A stretch of DNA of 64,000 bases from Bugulina stolonifera. Its lineage: Eukaryota; Bryozoa; Gymnolaemata; Cheilostomatida; Bugulidae. The translations under genes and the position numbers were made by a program. Position 1 is the stretch's first letter; the number at the start of each line of letters is the position of its first letter. The notes under the pieces are model-generated. The model searched no databases, was not told the DNA's origin, and saw nothing but the letters and a program-made list of their open reading frames with translations. The stretch lies in NCBI GenBank assembly GCA_935421135.1, contig OW285187.1, positions 33,978,818-34,042,817 on the forward strand. The letters are read 5' to 3'. Positions 47,663-61,356 of this stretch are shown piece by piece.

Positions 47663-49601
47663 TCTCAAACTTCAAGAAACTATCAAATTTAAATGACATG
47701 ATTGTGTTTGTTTTGTTGCCTAATCGATTGTTCATGATAATGGGTATTAAGTGCTTATGCTAAGCATTTGAAGCTCACCCGATATAACTCATTTTTGTTG
47801 TCTGGTAGGTTTTGTGCAAATTTAGTATAGTAGTGTAGTGATAGTCAGAGTTGCACTAACTATACTAAACTTAAAACTAACACTAATACTTTCAACTTTG
47901 CTATAACATTACTTGATTGATTGATAGAAAATCACAACGCAGTCACAATAGCATAGTTATTCGAAAAAAGTTGTAGTAGTTCGTGATGGTTGTAGTAATA
48001 ATTTTAGTTTAGTTATAGTATAGTTGCTGTAGGTAAAAATCACAGTGGCAGTTCTATTCATGTAAGTAGTCTAATTAATGACGATAATCATAATAATGAT
48101 AATTAGTTTAGTTCTAGTTGTTTATAAGATTGAAAATAAACGTAGTGTATTATAATCATGGTAGAAGTATAGTTCAATTAATTTACTAAACTTATTAATT
48201 GAAATTTTCATAAGAATCATAGTTTGGTAATAGGAAATTAATAAAACAATCATCAAATATTTAATAATGATAATCATAATCATTATCATAATGGTATTAA
48301 ATTATTATTATTTCTAGGCTAATTGTATTAAATTATGTGCAATCACTTACTCGATCAATATTAATATTAAACTATATTATATTAATATTTTATAATAATA
48401 ATGGATTTACAATTGTAAGATATGATTATAGGCCTAATCACATTATTATAGTATACGCTCCATTGCAGTCACTCACTGTTATAAGTTATTTATAACATAA
48501 TATATTTATATTTAATATTGTAATAGTATAATATTAATTTATTAGCTGTGTTAACTCCATCGTGATCATTGAGTTTAATAGTTCAAATAATGGGAATATT
48601 CTATTTACTATTTAATCTAAAAGTCTATTGGATTGTTAATTATAGGCCTCTAGTCTTAGCTTATTAATGATTTGTATGGGACTGATTTGCCATTAAACAT
48701 ACTGGATTTAGGTGTAGTTTAGGTGTAGTCAAATACTAGTTTTAAGGCCTAGTAGCTACCCAAATATTTTGCACAACTCTATAGGATCTAATAAATAAAG
48801 TAGGCTTATCAGAGCGCCACCTACAGAATAGTGATAAATTTGACACCCGCACATAACTAAGCAAAACTTCCAACCTATACCTCGCTACAGACTTGTCTCA
48901 GATAAATTCTGGGACTCATCCACTAATGTTGCCCAGCACATAGGACATAATATCCAGATTTGTAGCTAATCTACAATGTGCAAGGTCACGCTGTAGGAGA
49001 GTGCAATTACAATGCATGCTGTTTAGCAACTTTTCGTATGATTTGTAACATAAAACTTGACATTGTGTCTTTCATGTTATGTACATTGTGACGCATATGT
49101 GTAAATGCTCATGCATGTCGACCTCCATGTGGTTGAACAACTTAAACTACAACAAACTGGGTTGAAAGGCGTCAATATTATTTATGTGTATGTTGCACAC
49201 TTACAAGGATTACACTTTAGGCCTACATTACTGATGCTATTATGCATGTGGGCCTTATTATATCTTTAGTGTAAAGAATTAGTTGGCTTATAAAAAGTGT
49301 CATCAAACCGTATTTAAGATATTATTAGGCCTACAGATGTTTCTTGTTACTTTATATCAACAGTTAGTACCATGTCATGGATCAGTAACGTTAAAAACAC
49401 AAATCTTGAAGTATCTTAGTGTTTAGCCTATAAGAGTTGTATTGTTGAGGTTATTGTTCAATAGGAAAGATGTTGGGCGATGGATGAACCTGTTTTAATA
49501 TGGGGAAAGACTGAACAGTTGCATACATCTTTAAAATAATTCTATAACTTCTATAGGCTCTTATATATATATATAAAATTTATTCTGTCATTTTTGCTAC
49601 C

Positions 49602-49782
49602 CCCACTTCTGTATACTCTTCACTTCTATATACCCTCCACTTCTGTATACCCCCCACTTCTGTATACCCTCCACTTCTGTATACTCTCCACTTCTGTATA
49701 CCCTCCACTTCTGTATACCCTCCACTTCTGTATACCCCCACTTCTGTATACGCTCCACTTCTGTATACCCTCCACTTCTGTA
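49602..49782. repeat. 18-bp minisatellite, about 10 copies
   Basis: Units of CACTTCTGTATACCCTCC. The 18-bp period keeps frames open on both strands; these are not genes. Confidence 0.93.
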
Positions 49783-50405
49783 GTTTTTGTCTAAGAATGA
49801 GAACTGAAACATTCTGGTTCAGTTGTGAAATGTATTTGAATTGTGCTGGTAGCGTAATTGATGGAAAGGAAATACCTGCATATTATATCCATGTTGTACA
49901 TGTGGGTTGGCAACATAGTTCCATCTTTCCTTGACGTAGTGTTTATCAGTAGAAATGATAATGGCTAATTCCTATGAGTATGAACAAGTGTGGAAAAATT
50001 CAATTTAAGAAGAGCTGCCAAATATGACTAAGCTTACAAATTCAACTCCAGACTCATGAATTATGTAAATATTATGCTGGCAAGACCAATATATTTTTAA
50101 ATTTTGGTAGAAGTTGCAAGGTTCAGTGTAGGTTTAGGTCCTGAATAGGAGCTAGAGTTCCAGCGCCGTGGGACACAGAATGCATAGCTGTCATCTATAG
50201 TATTTTAGGCTACAGTCAATCTTTAGACCAGCCATTTTGATATTATTATACTTGTTTTTAGGCATTATATAGGCTTGGACACCAGTTAAACCTACAATCC
50301 TATATTTCACTGGCGGTACCATAAACAGCATTTCATTGACTCATTCAGTCACCCAACCATCATGTTATTGCGGATATACTGACTGTGTGCTCATCTCAAG
50401 ACATC

Positions 50406-53400
50406 ATGGATAACAGAGGATTTGCTCCGGGTAAGACTTATTGTTACCACTTTTAATGTGAATACACCATATTCAGTCAACTGTTGGCTATATACAAGTA
50501 GATATAGAGGTATTATCTGTATAACATAGCCTATATAGGGTGTATTCAGAGGTGGAAAGTTGTATGGCCTGTTGAGTTGATTGCTGACCAGTAAGCTGAT
50601 GCTATTGTCCTGTCACTTCCTGTTTTAGGATATGCAACTATTTGTAGGTGAAGGTAAACAAGGGTTTCCTTATCAAGGAATGAACGGCAACTACCCTGCA
50701 GTATACTACCCAGGCCAAGGTAATATATCTATATACTAGTTTAGCTCGTCACTGCCTGTGCACAGTATACCCGTATACTCAGTTACATAGTCCTGCTGCA
50801 AGTTGATACATGCGTGCAAATGCTTACTAGCTACATGCATTTTAGTTATTTTTTATTGTTCATAACTGTTGTCTCAACATTCTTGAATGTCTATTTAGTT
50901 TTTCACAGTACAAACTACTGGAGCATGGGTTTAAAGTAGCTAACTATGCACAGCTTGTTTACAGTGTTGTGTAAGGATGACTGGTTCACTTTAATAATAT
51001 CATGTAGGTTGAGCATCAGTTTAGAAGTACTAGACTAGCCACTCCACCGGATTATGTATATGATATGTACCACTCAGTAAATTACTCCTTGTTATATGTT
51101 ATATCCATACGCTATACAAGTAAGTGGGGGTCACTCCAACTCAAGATGTTATTGCACATACAATGTAGGCTACATACTTTGTATTGTAGAGATGGTGATG
51201 CCGTATGGACAATATGCTCCCCCTGGTGCTGAGGTTCCATTTAATGATCAGTGTGCAATCCCTCAACAGGTAGGCCTAGGCTACTCTATATAGGCCTATA
51301 CATCAACAGTGTATAGGTATACTGTACTGTATGCAATTACATGGTAACCTGTGGACATTTACCACTAGCTGGTCATGTCAGACAGTATGTGACTGTGTTG
51401 GTTGTGTTACAGGTGACCCCAGTAACTGGTAATATGTCTTATGGGTTTGGAGCGCATCAGTATATGCAGCAATATCGGCAGCAGCAGGCACAACATATCA
51501 TGCAGGCTGCATATAACACAGCACAGCATCAAGGTCGTGTGGCGACGAATCCTCAACAGATAGCTGACTCTATATACAATATGGCTGCTCATGTAAGTTT
51601 ACATTCTATGTTTGTATGTATGTTTAGCATATTTCCAGTGTTGTAGCATTTCATCAACATAAGAAACATAGCATTGTTATGCTATAACTAACTGTTTGTT
51701 GTATGATCATGTTTGTGTTGTACATATTCTGGCAGGCGTATAACTATCAGCAGCAGGCTCCATCTCTGCCTCCGACAATGCCTAACCCATACAGTCCCGG
51801 TACTAATGGACACACACTTAGTGTTAGGACAGGACCTAGCCCTGCAAACTCTCTCCACTCCCCTGCAGGTAGATAATCAGTATTACGTGTAGTAGGCAGT
51901 ACATATTGCCTACACTAGCCAGGACTAGATAATAGTGTAACACATGCACATTGCATAGCTCTCTTGTGTCACCAGCGTCATGTGTTGGTGGAATGCTAAC
52001 CTTTCACTACACGAAAATCCATTAAATGGTGATAAAGGTATGCGTGTTATCACCAGTCACATCAGCTAGGTGAGCAGGTATATTGTAGGGTGAGATGTGA
52101 CAAGAGGTGCCTAGCTATTATTAACACAATATGGATGTAAAATTGACATTATCTTCTCTCATTATCATAAATAGATAGGGTTGACAGGTATGCAACTATC
52201 TCTCTCACTCTCTTCACTCACTGTATTATAATACACAATCATTTGTATTATATTGTCACAGCTACTGAACACGGTGAGCATACAGCTAGTTGTTGATTTT
52301 ATGCAGATAAAAGCTCCTTCTAATTCCACTTGATGTTATACTGCTTACTGAGCTGTATACCCTATACCCCTCTACATACATCTCTCTCTCTCTCTCTCCC
52401 AATACACTGGTCACTGTTTCTATGTCTATTAATTTATGAATACTTGTGGATGTGTAGCCAGCTATTGCTTTGGCATGCACTTAACAGTAAGCTAGGTGCG
52501 TGGTATGCCATGTTTTTGCAGCTGCGGTTAGATTGTGAAGGTAATTTGGTGGTAGTGGAGTATTGAGTCCTTGGCTATCAATAATGTGCCACCATCCATG
52601 GCAAGAGAGGCTTTACCTTGTTTATCAGATTACAATCTGTGATCAATGTAGTGGGATTAAAATACAGCCAGCAGGCTAGTAGCTGTTTGTATGATATTTG
52701 GCTAGCTACTTGACTCTTCTGTTCTGGTTTTGCAGGGAGCACCCATTCTATTGGAGAGAGGCCGCTGCTGTCACCTCACGTTCAGGCTAATGCTTCCATG
52801 TACTCCTATCAACAGACAAACCACCAGCCCAACAACAGACATACTCATCAACACCTTCCCCAACCTCAGCCTAACATGGCTAACTATTATAGCAACGGTG
52901 CACACAACCCCACACATCCACCTCCTGCACCGCCACCTTCAGCAGCAGCACTTAACGGCTGCATCACCTCTGACCTAGATCATAGACAATCTGTTGAACG
53001 TCTGGCGGCCATCAGTCACCCTTCAGACCAGTTCAACCACGCAGCACAGAAGCTAAACCCAGCCATTACTGGGAATAGTAACATGGCCAGCGTACCACAG
53101 TCACAGCCGTTCTATCCACAAGCCATACCTACGAGCACGAACATGGCTGCACCTACTTCCTGTTCGCATGCCTCGGCACCAACCGCTGCTCCTGTATCCA
53201 CTAAACGGCAGTCAAAAGGTGGTAGTCATAAAAATTCAAAAACTCAAAACAGGCACCAAGTAAATTCCAAGCCAACGGTTTCATTATCGCAGAGTTCTAA
53301 GCCGATATCACCTCCAGCAAATAAAGTAGATGTAGTTGTGGAAAAGAATGAACCACAAACAGAACAACAACAAGTAATAAGTAATGAGGAACCCAAAGGT

Positions 53401-56400
53401 AAGGAAGTCATAGAGGAAGAGGAGGAGACGAAGCCCAAAGAGGCTGCTGTGGACAGTGGTATAGACAGCGAGCAAGTGGATAAAGACAATGAGGAGGAAC
53501 ACGATACCTCCACTACATCTAACAAGAGCGAAAACAGTCCACAACCAGTAAAACCTCCCTGTGATCTACTTAATGATACTACCGAGTGTATTACCAGCGC
53601 CACAACAAGTATTACGGTGAAGTCTCCTGGAGAACGTGTTATTGACTGTAGCGGACAAGGCAGCGAAGATACCACTCCTGTTGACAAGGCAGAGGAGGCT
53701 GAGCCTGCGACTAGTCCTAATGTAGCGACGAGTATAGGCTCCGGTGAAGGAGATGATGTTGGTGTATTGGCTAAAGCGACGACAGAAGGTGGGGCTATGA
53801 GTGAGCCAGTAACTCAAACACACACCTCCTCTATAGCTTCAGATCTGAACGATAGTTTTATAAGCAGCTCATCTGTAGACAATAACAGTAACTCCTTATC
53901 AAATAGTTGTGCTAGCAAACAATCAATGGGAGATGAATCCAGACTCCCTCCTAGAAAACGAAAGCAGCATCTATCGGAGCACACAGAATCTCTTACAGTC
54001 CCTGTTCCTCTTAAGAAGCGTGGGCGGCCAAGTAAAGAGGCAGTACGTCTGCGTGAGGCTGCCAAGTCTGCTGTAGCAGCTGCTCAATTGGCTGCAGCTG
54101 CAGAAGCGGCTGTAGAGAAGGAGTATGAGCTAAGTTTACCTGAACAGACTCTCGTCAAGGAGAAGAAACAGCCGGGGAAAGACAAGTCAAAGAAACCTGT
54201 GCATAGTGGATCCCTACTACATAGCCCTAAATTTAACCCTGGTCAAAAGCTCTCCAAAGATGATCAGCTGACCGATGGTCAAATTCCAAATAAACTGTTA
54301 GACAGAAAAGATGGCGATCATGCAATATCACATGAGAAGAAGTTAGCTTCCCTAGAAGAGAAATCGAACGCTGTTCTTGTGTCACCTCCAAAGAAGCCGA
54401 AAGCTAGTGTCAGCGAGATGCAGAAGGCGTTGATGAGGGTGGTGAGTAGCGACACGGGAGAGATCTGCTTCCCCGGTAAAAGGAAGCGAGGTAGACCTCT
54501 TGGTTCTAAAAATAAGAAGACAAGGTTGTTGGATCATAGGGCTAGGAGCAATAGCGCGAGTAGTTCCAACAAAGGTCAATTTCCTGTGCGGAATGTACAT
54601 AGTAGTGACACTGTTTATCAACCCATAGGTGTATGTACAGACCCTTACAGCATGGGTAGCTCAGTTGAAGCTGCTCCTTCTAGCACTCCCAGCACTGCAC
54701 TAACAGCCAATACGTTTCAATCTCAAAACTTATCTTCCTCCGTCCAAAACCGAGTGAAATCCTTGCATCTCAAGAAATCAAAGAATGTGTCACCAAAGTA
54801 CAACACAAACTCGAGTGAACTGAAGCTACCAGTATCATCGGACCCCTGGGTGTGTGTATTCTGTAACCAAATATCTAATTATAAGGATATGGGTGACTTA
54901 TTTGGTGGGTATAATGTGCAACCAAACACATCTTTAGCTGCCAAAGTAGCATGTCACAGAAAAACATCAGACCTACGGCAGCAACAGCAGGCCTATGAGA
55001 CTACACCACCCAATGAGATCTGGTTCCATGAGAGATGTATTATATGGGCACCAGGAGTGTATATGGTAGCAGGCAAACTGTATGGAGTATACGAAGCAAT
55101 TAGTGCTGCATACCAAACTGTAAGTATATCTGTATAATTCATATAGTACACTCTTGCAGTATTGTCTTGTATACTATAGGCTTGGTTCACAATTGATTTA
55201 GCTGTATTATGAAGTATGTAATTAAGCAATAAAGGTGTGTTATCATTAAATACTATTCAGCATTCACGTATTACAAATACAAGCAACAGATAGTGAACCA
55301 GTCAGTTTATACGTTGGCCGTAGTAGTTTATATCATACAATGTCAACAAGGGTCATTAGGCAGTATAACTGTTATACACTTAGCAGTTAGTTGTACACAG
55401 CATATGCTACTAGTGCTACTAGTGCTAGATATAATGCTATCTATCCAAAGCATAGGTACAATAACAACCATAGCTAATCATGTATGTATGTGCTAGTGTA
55501 AGTACTGGGTTAGTGTATTGTGCTAGTGTAGTGGGTTGTGCACTGGTCAGTGTAATACCTTATTATCTCTCTACCTATTGCAGACATGCTCTCTGTGTAA
55601 GAAGAAAGGTGCCATACTGGGATGTTACTGTAAAGGCTGTACATACAGATATCACATACACTGTGCTATGAGTGCAGGTAATACCACCTCTATCCTATCT
55701 CTCATCCAGTAGATGGCAGATACTCTGCTACATAGGTACATCTAGTATAGCACCAGAGTGTGAATAACACTGTCAGGGATTAGTAGACCACTAACCTCTC
55801 TCATTCCAACCACCATCTGTATAATCTCCCAGTCACTCTAGTTTACAATCCACTATCTTGTATACTTAGTGCTGGTTATGAACCACGTAGATGCAGGTTA
55901 TACCTTGACTTTGATGTAACCCAGAGGTAGGGCTTGGTTAATTATCATAAATAGTATGTTAATTTCTGGTTAAAATCTACAGTGTTACTCATCAGTTAGC
56001 AGGGAGAACACTGATTTGGTGTTGAAATTAATAAGTACAGAAATATTCAGTTGGGCTGGCCAATTGTGTAGTAGTAGGTAATCCTTGTGAGCACCTTATA
56101 GTATGGAGCAGACCAGGGTTTGACTATGTCATTCAAAGAGATGTACAGAAGGATACGTGGGTGTACTTGTATGAAGTGCTTGTCAGTCTGTCTGTATGAA
56201 TCATGATTGACTGATTCATATTATGTATAATTAGTGTATGTTGTATGGACTACAACTCCCTACTACACTCATGTGCAACTCTTGTCCTGATAACAACACT
56301 AACTGGGCTCCATCTCTGCCTGGAGTGTATAGTGTGTAAAGTTCTTAACAGTACATACTCTCTAGGCCCTAGGGCTAGGCAAATGATACTATGTATGTGT

Positions 56401-57965
56401 TAGCTGGTGTACACTCTCCTTCCCTCCATCTCCCTCTACCAGCCTGTGATGTAGTATTGCTAGTCCATGGAAGCCAGCCCCAGGTGTTGTCTTGCCCTAA
56501 GGCAACCAATCCAAATTGAAATTCCATCAAATTGGTTGGGCGAATGAAATGAGTCCGTGGTTTTGATAGCCAGTGATTTGATAGTCAGGTAGTCAGTGGT
56601 CAGGTAGTCAGTGGTCAGGTAGTCAGTGGTCAGGTAGTCAGTGGTCAGGTTGTCAGTGGTCAGGTAGTCAGTGGTCAGGTTGTCAGTGGTCAGGTAGTCG
56701 GTGGTCAGTCAGTGATCAGGTAGTCAGTGGTCAGGTAGTCAGTGGTCAAGTAGTCAGTAGTCAAGTAGTCCATTCTATCCTACTCCCAGTAAATCTGCTG
56801 CTCTGCCAGCTATGGCTAGCTGATACATAGGGCTCAAGTGGTGGTGTTTGTGACATAATTTATTGCTCAAAGTACAGATTGACAGTAAAGTCATAAATAT
56901 CTAAATTCTTCTTTGTTATGTCACTGAAATTGAGTGCTTGTTGATTGAAATTATGCAAAAAACCGCAGCTGTTTACTTTGCAGTGTCTATTGTTATTACA
57001 AGGTAGTAGTTCTACAGTTCATTACTGGTCAATTAACATAAAGTGAGTTATTTTGTTCAGCTAGTGGCTGGAATACAATGTTACTAGAGGGTTGTTCATC
57101 AAATAGATTATCAGTGTGTCTGTAACAAAGTTTAATTGTGGTAATCAATGATCTAATGATATCCCACCATAACAACCATAATTATAGAGTAAATATTATT
57201 GATTTTTCTTCTTGTTCATCAGGACCCTCCCGTCATACAGTCAGTGAAAGTAATTGTAATACAGTGTATATCCAATGTGTACAATGTTTTCAGCTGTGGT
57301 TACTATTACTACAATGTAATTTATTAGTTTATGATATTCATCTTAGAGTTGTGTGCTCCTGCAGTAGAGTGTCAGCTAATAATGTAATTTATATTTTAGA
57401 TTGCACACTGAATGAAGACAATTTCTCTATGCTCTGTACAAAGCATAAGGTTAGTTTTATGGTTTTGTGGGGCATGTACATGTAATTCTCCCAGAAGGGA
57501 AGTGGAATTTTGTGAGAATAACTGTTTATGCTTACCTACTGCTGTCAGTACAAATGTATAACATGCTTTAATTTGTAGAAATTGACATTGTGTTATAATT
57601 TTTTTGTCATAGTAATGCAACATAATAAGAGATAATAGAAAAAAAAACTAAAAATACACCCTTTGTTACTTGGGAAATTTATATGCCATACTGCATGCCC
57701 CTTGTTTGGTTATGATGTCATGCATGCATAATATATTGCCTACTGTACTTGCCTCATAAGTTATAGTGTGTACAATATAGAGTGTAGTTACTGGTAAATG
57801 ATTACGTTTATAAGTTAATATAATTCATGTCCTGATAGGTAACCATGTAGCTTACCTGCTGTATTATTGTTGTATTGCCAGTTAGGTCTAATAAAGAAGT
57901 TCCTGATATGTGTTATGAATAATATATCATATTTTTTGTAGGATAAGAAGATAGTTCTGATGTAG
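50406..57965 (+). CDS. TCF20/RAI1-like nuclear protein with AT-hooks and extended PHD
   Basis: Chromatin-associated transcriptional co-regulator by family. Exons: 50406-50430, 50648-50719, 51190-51269, 51413-51592, 51736-51868, 52736-55119, 55584-55677, 57400-57449, 57942-57965. All phases agree, giving 1013 residues (vertebrate TCF20 and RAI1 are about 1900). The N-terminus is Gln/Pro/Tyr-rich. An acidic, Ser-rich middle follows, then AT-hooks KKRGRPSKE (about 588) and KRKRGRPLGSKNKK (about 745). The C-terminus is an extended PHD from about 866: WVCVFCNQ, GDLFGGYN, EIWFHERCIIWAPGVYMVAGKLYG, CSLCKKKGAILGCYCKGC, YHIHCAMSA and LCTKHK, then a stop seven residues later, matching the end position in TCF20/RAI1. 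The big exon is uninterrupted over 2.4 kb. AATAAA at 58425-58430. Confidence 0.92.
56577..56772. repeat. 15-bp minisatellite, about 13 copies
   Basis: GTGGTCAGGTAGTCA units lie in the intron between exons 55584-55677 and 57400-57449 of the TCF20/RAI1-like gene. Small substitutions (AGG/AAG/GTT). Confidence 0.93.
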
Positions 57966-59025
57966 ATGAAGCTCTAACATAGCATATCCTCAAGTAAAAG
58001 ACGTTGCTAGTGAGAGGTAGTTGGTAGATATGTATGAAATGTTTATCCCTTTACTACTAACTGGTCAATTGCTATGAAATTTTACTACAATACCTATGCT
58101 AGTCATTTCCCAAGAGTCTATACAATGATTTCCCTTTGTAGTAAGATAATCCTAGAGTATTGATTAATGATATATAATAATAATAATATTGATCATGTTA
58201 ATCCCTCTCAATCGCTCATTAACAGTTGATGCATTTGCCTTGTATTATGTAAGTATGTGTTATGTATAGCCTATTTCGCTGATTATGTATAAAATTACAG
58301 TATTTTTAAACAATTCTAACATATACATGTATATTATACGTACAGAATTTTTTCATCTTTCCGTCACAATGAAAATGTAAAGTGTTATGAAGTCAATAAT
58401 AACTTGTGATGAAGCTGTTTAATCAATAAAATGTGCCTATTGCAATTGGATTCAATGTGTTTCTGGGTGATATATTTGGTATAAGAAAAAGGGGTTTTAT
58501 GAAGCCACCATATTTGTTCAGTTTAGTTTTAACCTAATGTTTTATATGCAGTCAAACTACGCATGCTTTTAGACTAAAATATTTACTTCTCCTGCAGTTT
58601 TCAGCCTTCCTATGGAGCTTACATACGATTTATATTCAATCTTCTAACTCTATGGTCTGGTATAATATCAGAAGCCTAAACTTGCAGCAGAGTGGTGACA
58701 ACTCTGAATAGAGAAAGTTTTTGATGAGAAGACAACTCTATATTGTTGTGTGAATACGTGGGGAAGTTAAAGTTAGTACAATATGCAAGTTTTAGGAATA
58801 ATATGCTAGTGGGTCGATTGTATTCATGAGTCTCTATTAAACTTTGACATTGCTACGTTAGATGTGCATCTGTAGAGTGCCCAACGTACCTACAGGATTG
58901 CATCATTAGAATTAACAAAATAGCTTTAAGGGTCAACAAGATAAAAGATAAAAGAGTATGGAGAAGGTATACAGCTGAAAAATTAAAATAGTAGGCAAGA
59001 GCTTGAAGTTCATAATGATAGACTT
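57966..59025. other. 3' UTR and spacer
   Basis: Contains the 3' UTR of the TCF20/RAI1-like gene to AATAAA at 58425-58430. Nothing further recognised. Confidence 0.45.
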
Positions 59026-59027
59026 CA

Positions 59028-59508
59028 TTCATACCTGTCAACTTGGAGTGAAAAAATATAGGGAGTCCCAACTTGTGGAATGTGCAAGACCCTAACTTCC
59101 AACTGCAAAAAATACATTTGGAGAGTTGGAACTTTGGGGGTGGTACTGGGTGCCAAGCTTCACTGCATCAGTAATCCATGTAAATCAGTTTTATTTAGCT
59201 ACTATGCTTGTGCTTTTAGCAACTACTCAACTAAATCCAAAAAAGAGCCAGAACTGGTGAAAAACTTTGCTCAAACAATTATTAGAGTTATGTACACATG
59301 CTCAATATAGGTTATGTAGTAGCTGACCATAAGATATACATGTATATAATGTCAGGTTAGACTTTTTAAACTGCAAGTACACGCAATTTTCAAAAGATAA
59401 AAAAAATACCTATCTGGTGCCCTGAAATAGGGAGGATATAGGGAGCTGGTGGGAATGGGAGTTTGAATAGGGAGGGTCCCGCCCAAATAGCGATAGTTAA
59501 CAGGTATG
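59028..59508. mobile_element. Short TIR DNA element (about 0.48 kb)
   Basis: CATACCTGTCAACT at the left and AGTTAACAGGTATG at the right form a 14-bp TIR with one mismatch. The sub-terminal ends also pair partly (ATAGGGAGTCCC against GGGAGGGTCCC on the other strand). The flanks show TAGACTT and TAGACCT, a possible imperfect 7-bp target duplication. No transposase. Superfamily undetermined. Confidence 0.7.
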
Positions 59509-61356
59509 GTAGACCTGCATGTATGGATGTTGTATACATTTCTCTCTTATTTATAGTTCCTATATTTGTATGTATCTGTAGACTGCAGCAAATGTTTTTT
59601 ATACAATCAGCATGTCTATGCATTACAAGATTGTCAGCAACCACTTCAAAGTTGTCCAACCTTTTTAAATGAAGAGAAGACAACTCCTATTAAAGTTGTC
59701 GCATCAAAATAATAAATACTGTACTATGTCTGCTTTAATTAGACAACTGTAAAATTTGTGTCAGATATACTAAGCCCAATGTCAATCAACACTGCTATCA
59801 GAGCCAACTAAAAGAGGTTAGTTAACCATAATGGCGATGGTTAAATCGTTTGGGCACAAACGGTGGTATCATATTCTAAACTGCAACAAGAATCATATTT
59901 GCAAAACAGGAAGAGTTCATTGTTAGCCAACTGAATCTACCAATAAGTTTGCAGGCTCACAAATACAAGGCGTGGCTGTAGCGGTCACGTGACTTATTTG
60001 TTTCAAATTCCGGTAGGTTGAAGTTCAGTTGGAGGAAAAAAGTAGCTGTATCATACAGATGAATGTTGCAGTTGACTTGCTTGAAACACTGTGACTGTTA
60101 ACAGATTGGTGCACGGGGAAAACTATTACCGGTTAAAATTTGGTAGGTTCTGCAATCTTTATTATTCTAATCACTGACTAATGAGATTGACTGTTTAATT
60201 AATAATAACTAATTTAATAGGTATAGTAATAGTTAATAGTTATAGTTATAGTATAGTTTTGTTTAGTAAATCATTATTTACTAAATGGAACTAAATGGTT
60301 TTGTTTAATTTTTTTAATTAAATTTAAATTACTAATTAGCTCTTGACTTTTGCTTAGCTTAACTATTGCATATATGGTACACATAATAACTATTACTACA
60401 ACTATTGCTATTTACTTTATTAATTCTTACAAATGAAATTTTATTTTTGTTTTTAATGAAATTAATCCAAATCCTGAAATCGCCAAAAAGCAAATGATGA
60501 CAAATTATTATTATTATTTTTTATTTTATATTCATATTGGTATTGCATGTTAATATTCATATACACCTTGAATTTAAATACATACTTAAACTTTATCATT
60601 TTTCCCAAATCATTATTATTCCATAGGCATTGTTGTATGATTATTGTGTCATTCAATGATTCATTGATTATGCTTATCATGATACTTGCTATTGTAATTG
60701 ATCTTGTTTATAATTACACCTCAATTATCATTGTGATATAATTCATAATTGCTGTCATTGTGAGCATGAAGTAAAAGTAGTAAACCAATCCTAATAAGCC
60801 AAAAGATGAGGCTAGTAAGTTAAAGTTAAGAGTTGGAGTACTAGCATTAGAATTAAAATTTTGATTTCCAAAAGTTTAAATGTATCAAAATTAGAAAATA
60901 AATTCTATCAATAGATTCATATTAATACCAGATTATTAGGCATTACTTACTGTTGCCAAATATTGTAAGTACATAGCCCTATTCCTATTTATTGTTAAAA
61001 TTCTACTAGCACTACTATAGATAATATTTAATCCATTTTTATTTAGGCCTATTATTGGAAAAGCCAAGCAATATTAGATCACAATGAAGTGTGACATGCA
61101 TGTGGCATTGTTGACAATCCCTGTTAAATATAGATTTTATGATTACTATTATAGAATTTAGTGTCTTGGACTCTTGGTAATTATTATCTTCACTTTAAAC
61201 AACGAGAATATATTTTTAAATCTTGTCATGCTAATATATTGTGCGATGAAGAGGCACAAATATGAGTATATGATTGTATATGCTGTGTTTGCATGTAGAT
61301 CAGGCCTTATCTATAAACTGGTGACTGGTTGAGTAACTACCAGTCGTGTGGGAACC
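59509..61356. other. Upstream region of myosin II
   Basis: AT-rich, no coding signal. Includes the palindromic E-box at 59984-59993. A donor-like TTTG-GTAGGT at about 60,143 and an acceptor TTTGCATGTAG ending at 61,300 are compatible with a 5' UTR exon and a 1.15-kb leader intron. Inference only. Confidence 0.4.
59984..59993. promoter_or_regulatory. Palindromic E-box GTCACGTGAC
   Basis: The 10-bp palindrome equals the MITF/TFE/USF-type (CLEAR) consensus. It lies about 1.36 kb upstream of the myosin II ATG, in a short GC-richer patch that could be the promoter. Confidence 0.4.

Larger units (their letters stand above)
46885..50405. other. 3.5-kb AT-rich spacer
   Basis: Contains the HYKK 3' UTR, a CpG-bearing promoter-like patch at 47641-47662 and an 18-bp minisatellite at 49602-49782. 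The interval may be the first intron of the TCF20/RAI1-like gene. No other gene recognised. Confidence 0.5.

Noticed and set aside
49594..49812. Repeat-peptide ORFs on both strands
   Set aside because: 18-bp tandem repeat keeps all frames periodic; no start or splice context.
52375..52399. (TC)n run in the TCF20/RAI1-like gene
   Set aside because: Ordinary dinucleotide microsatellite in an intron with no added signal.
53244..54065. Antisense ORFs of 78-147 codons under the large TCF20/RAI1-like exon
   Set aside because: Shadow frames of a long coding exon with Ser/Thr/Glu-rich codons.
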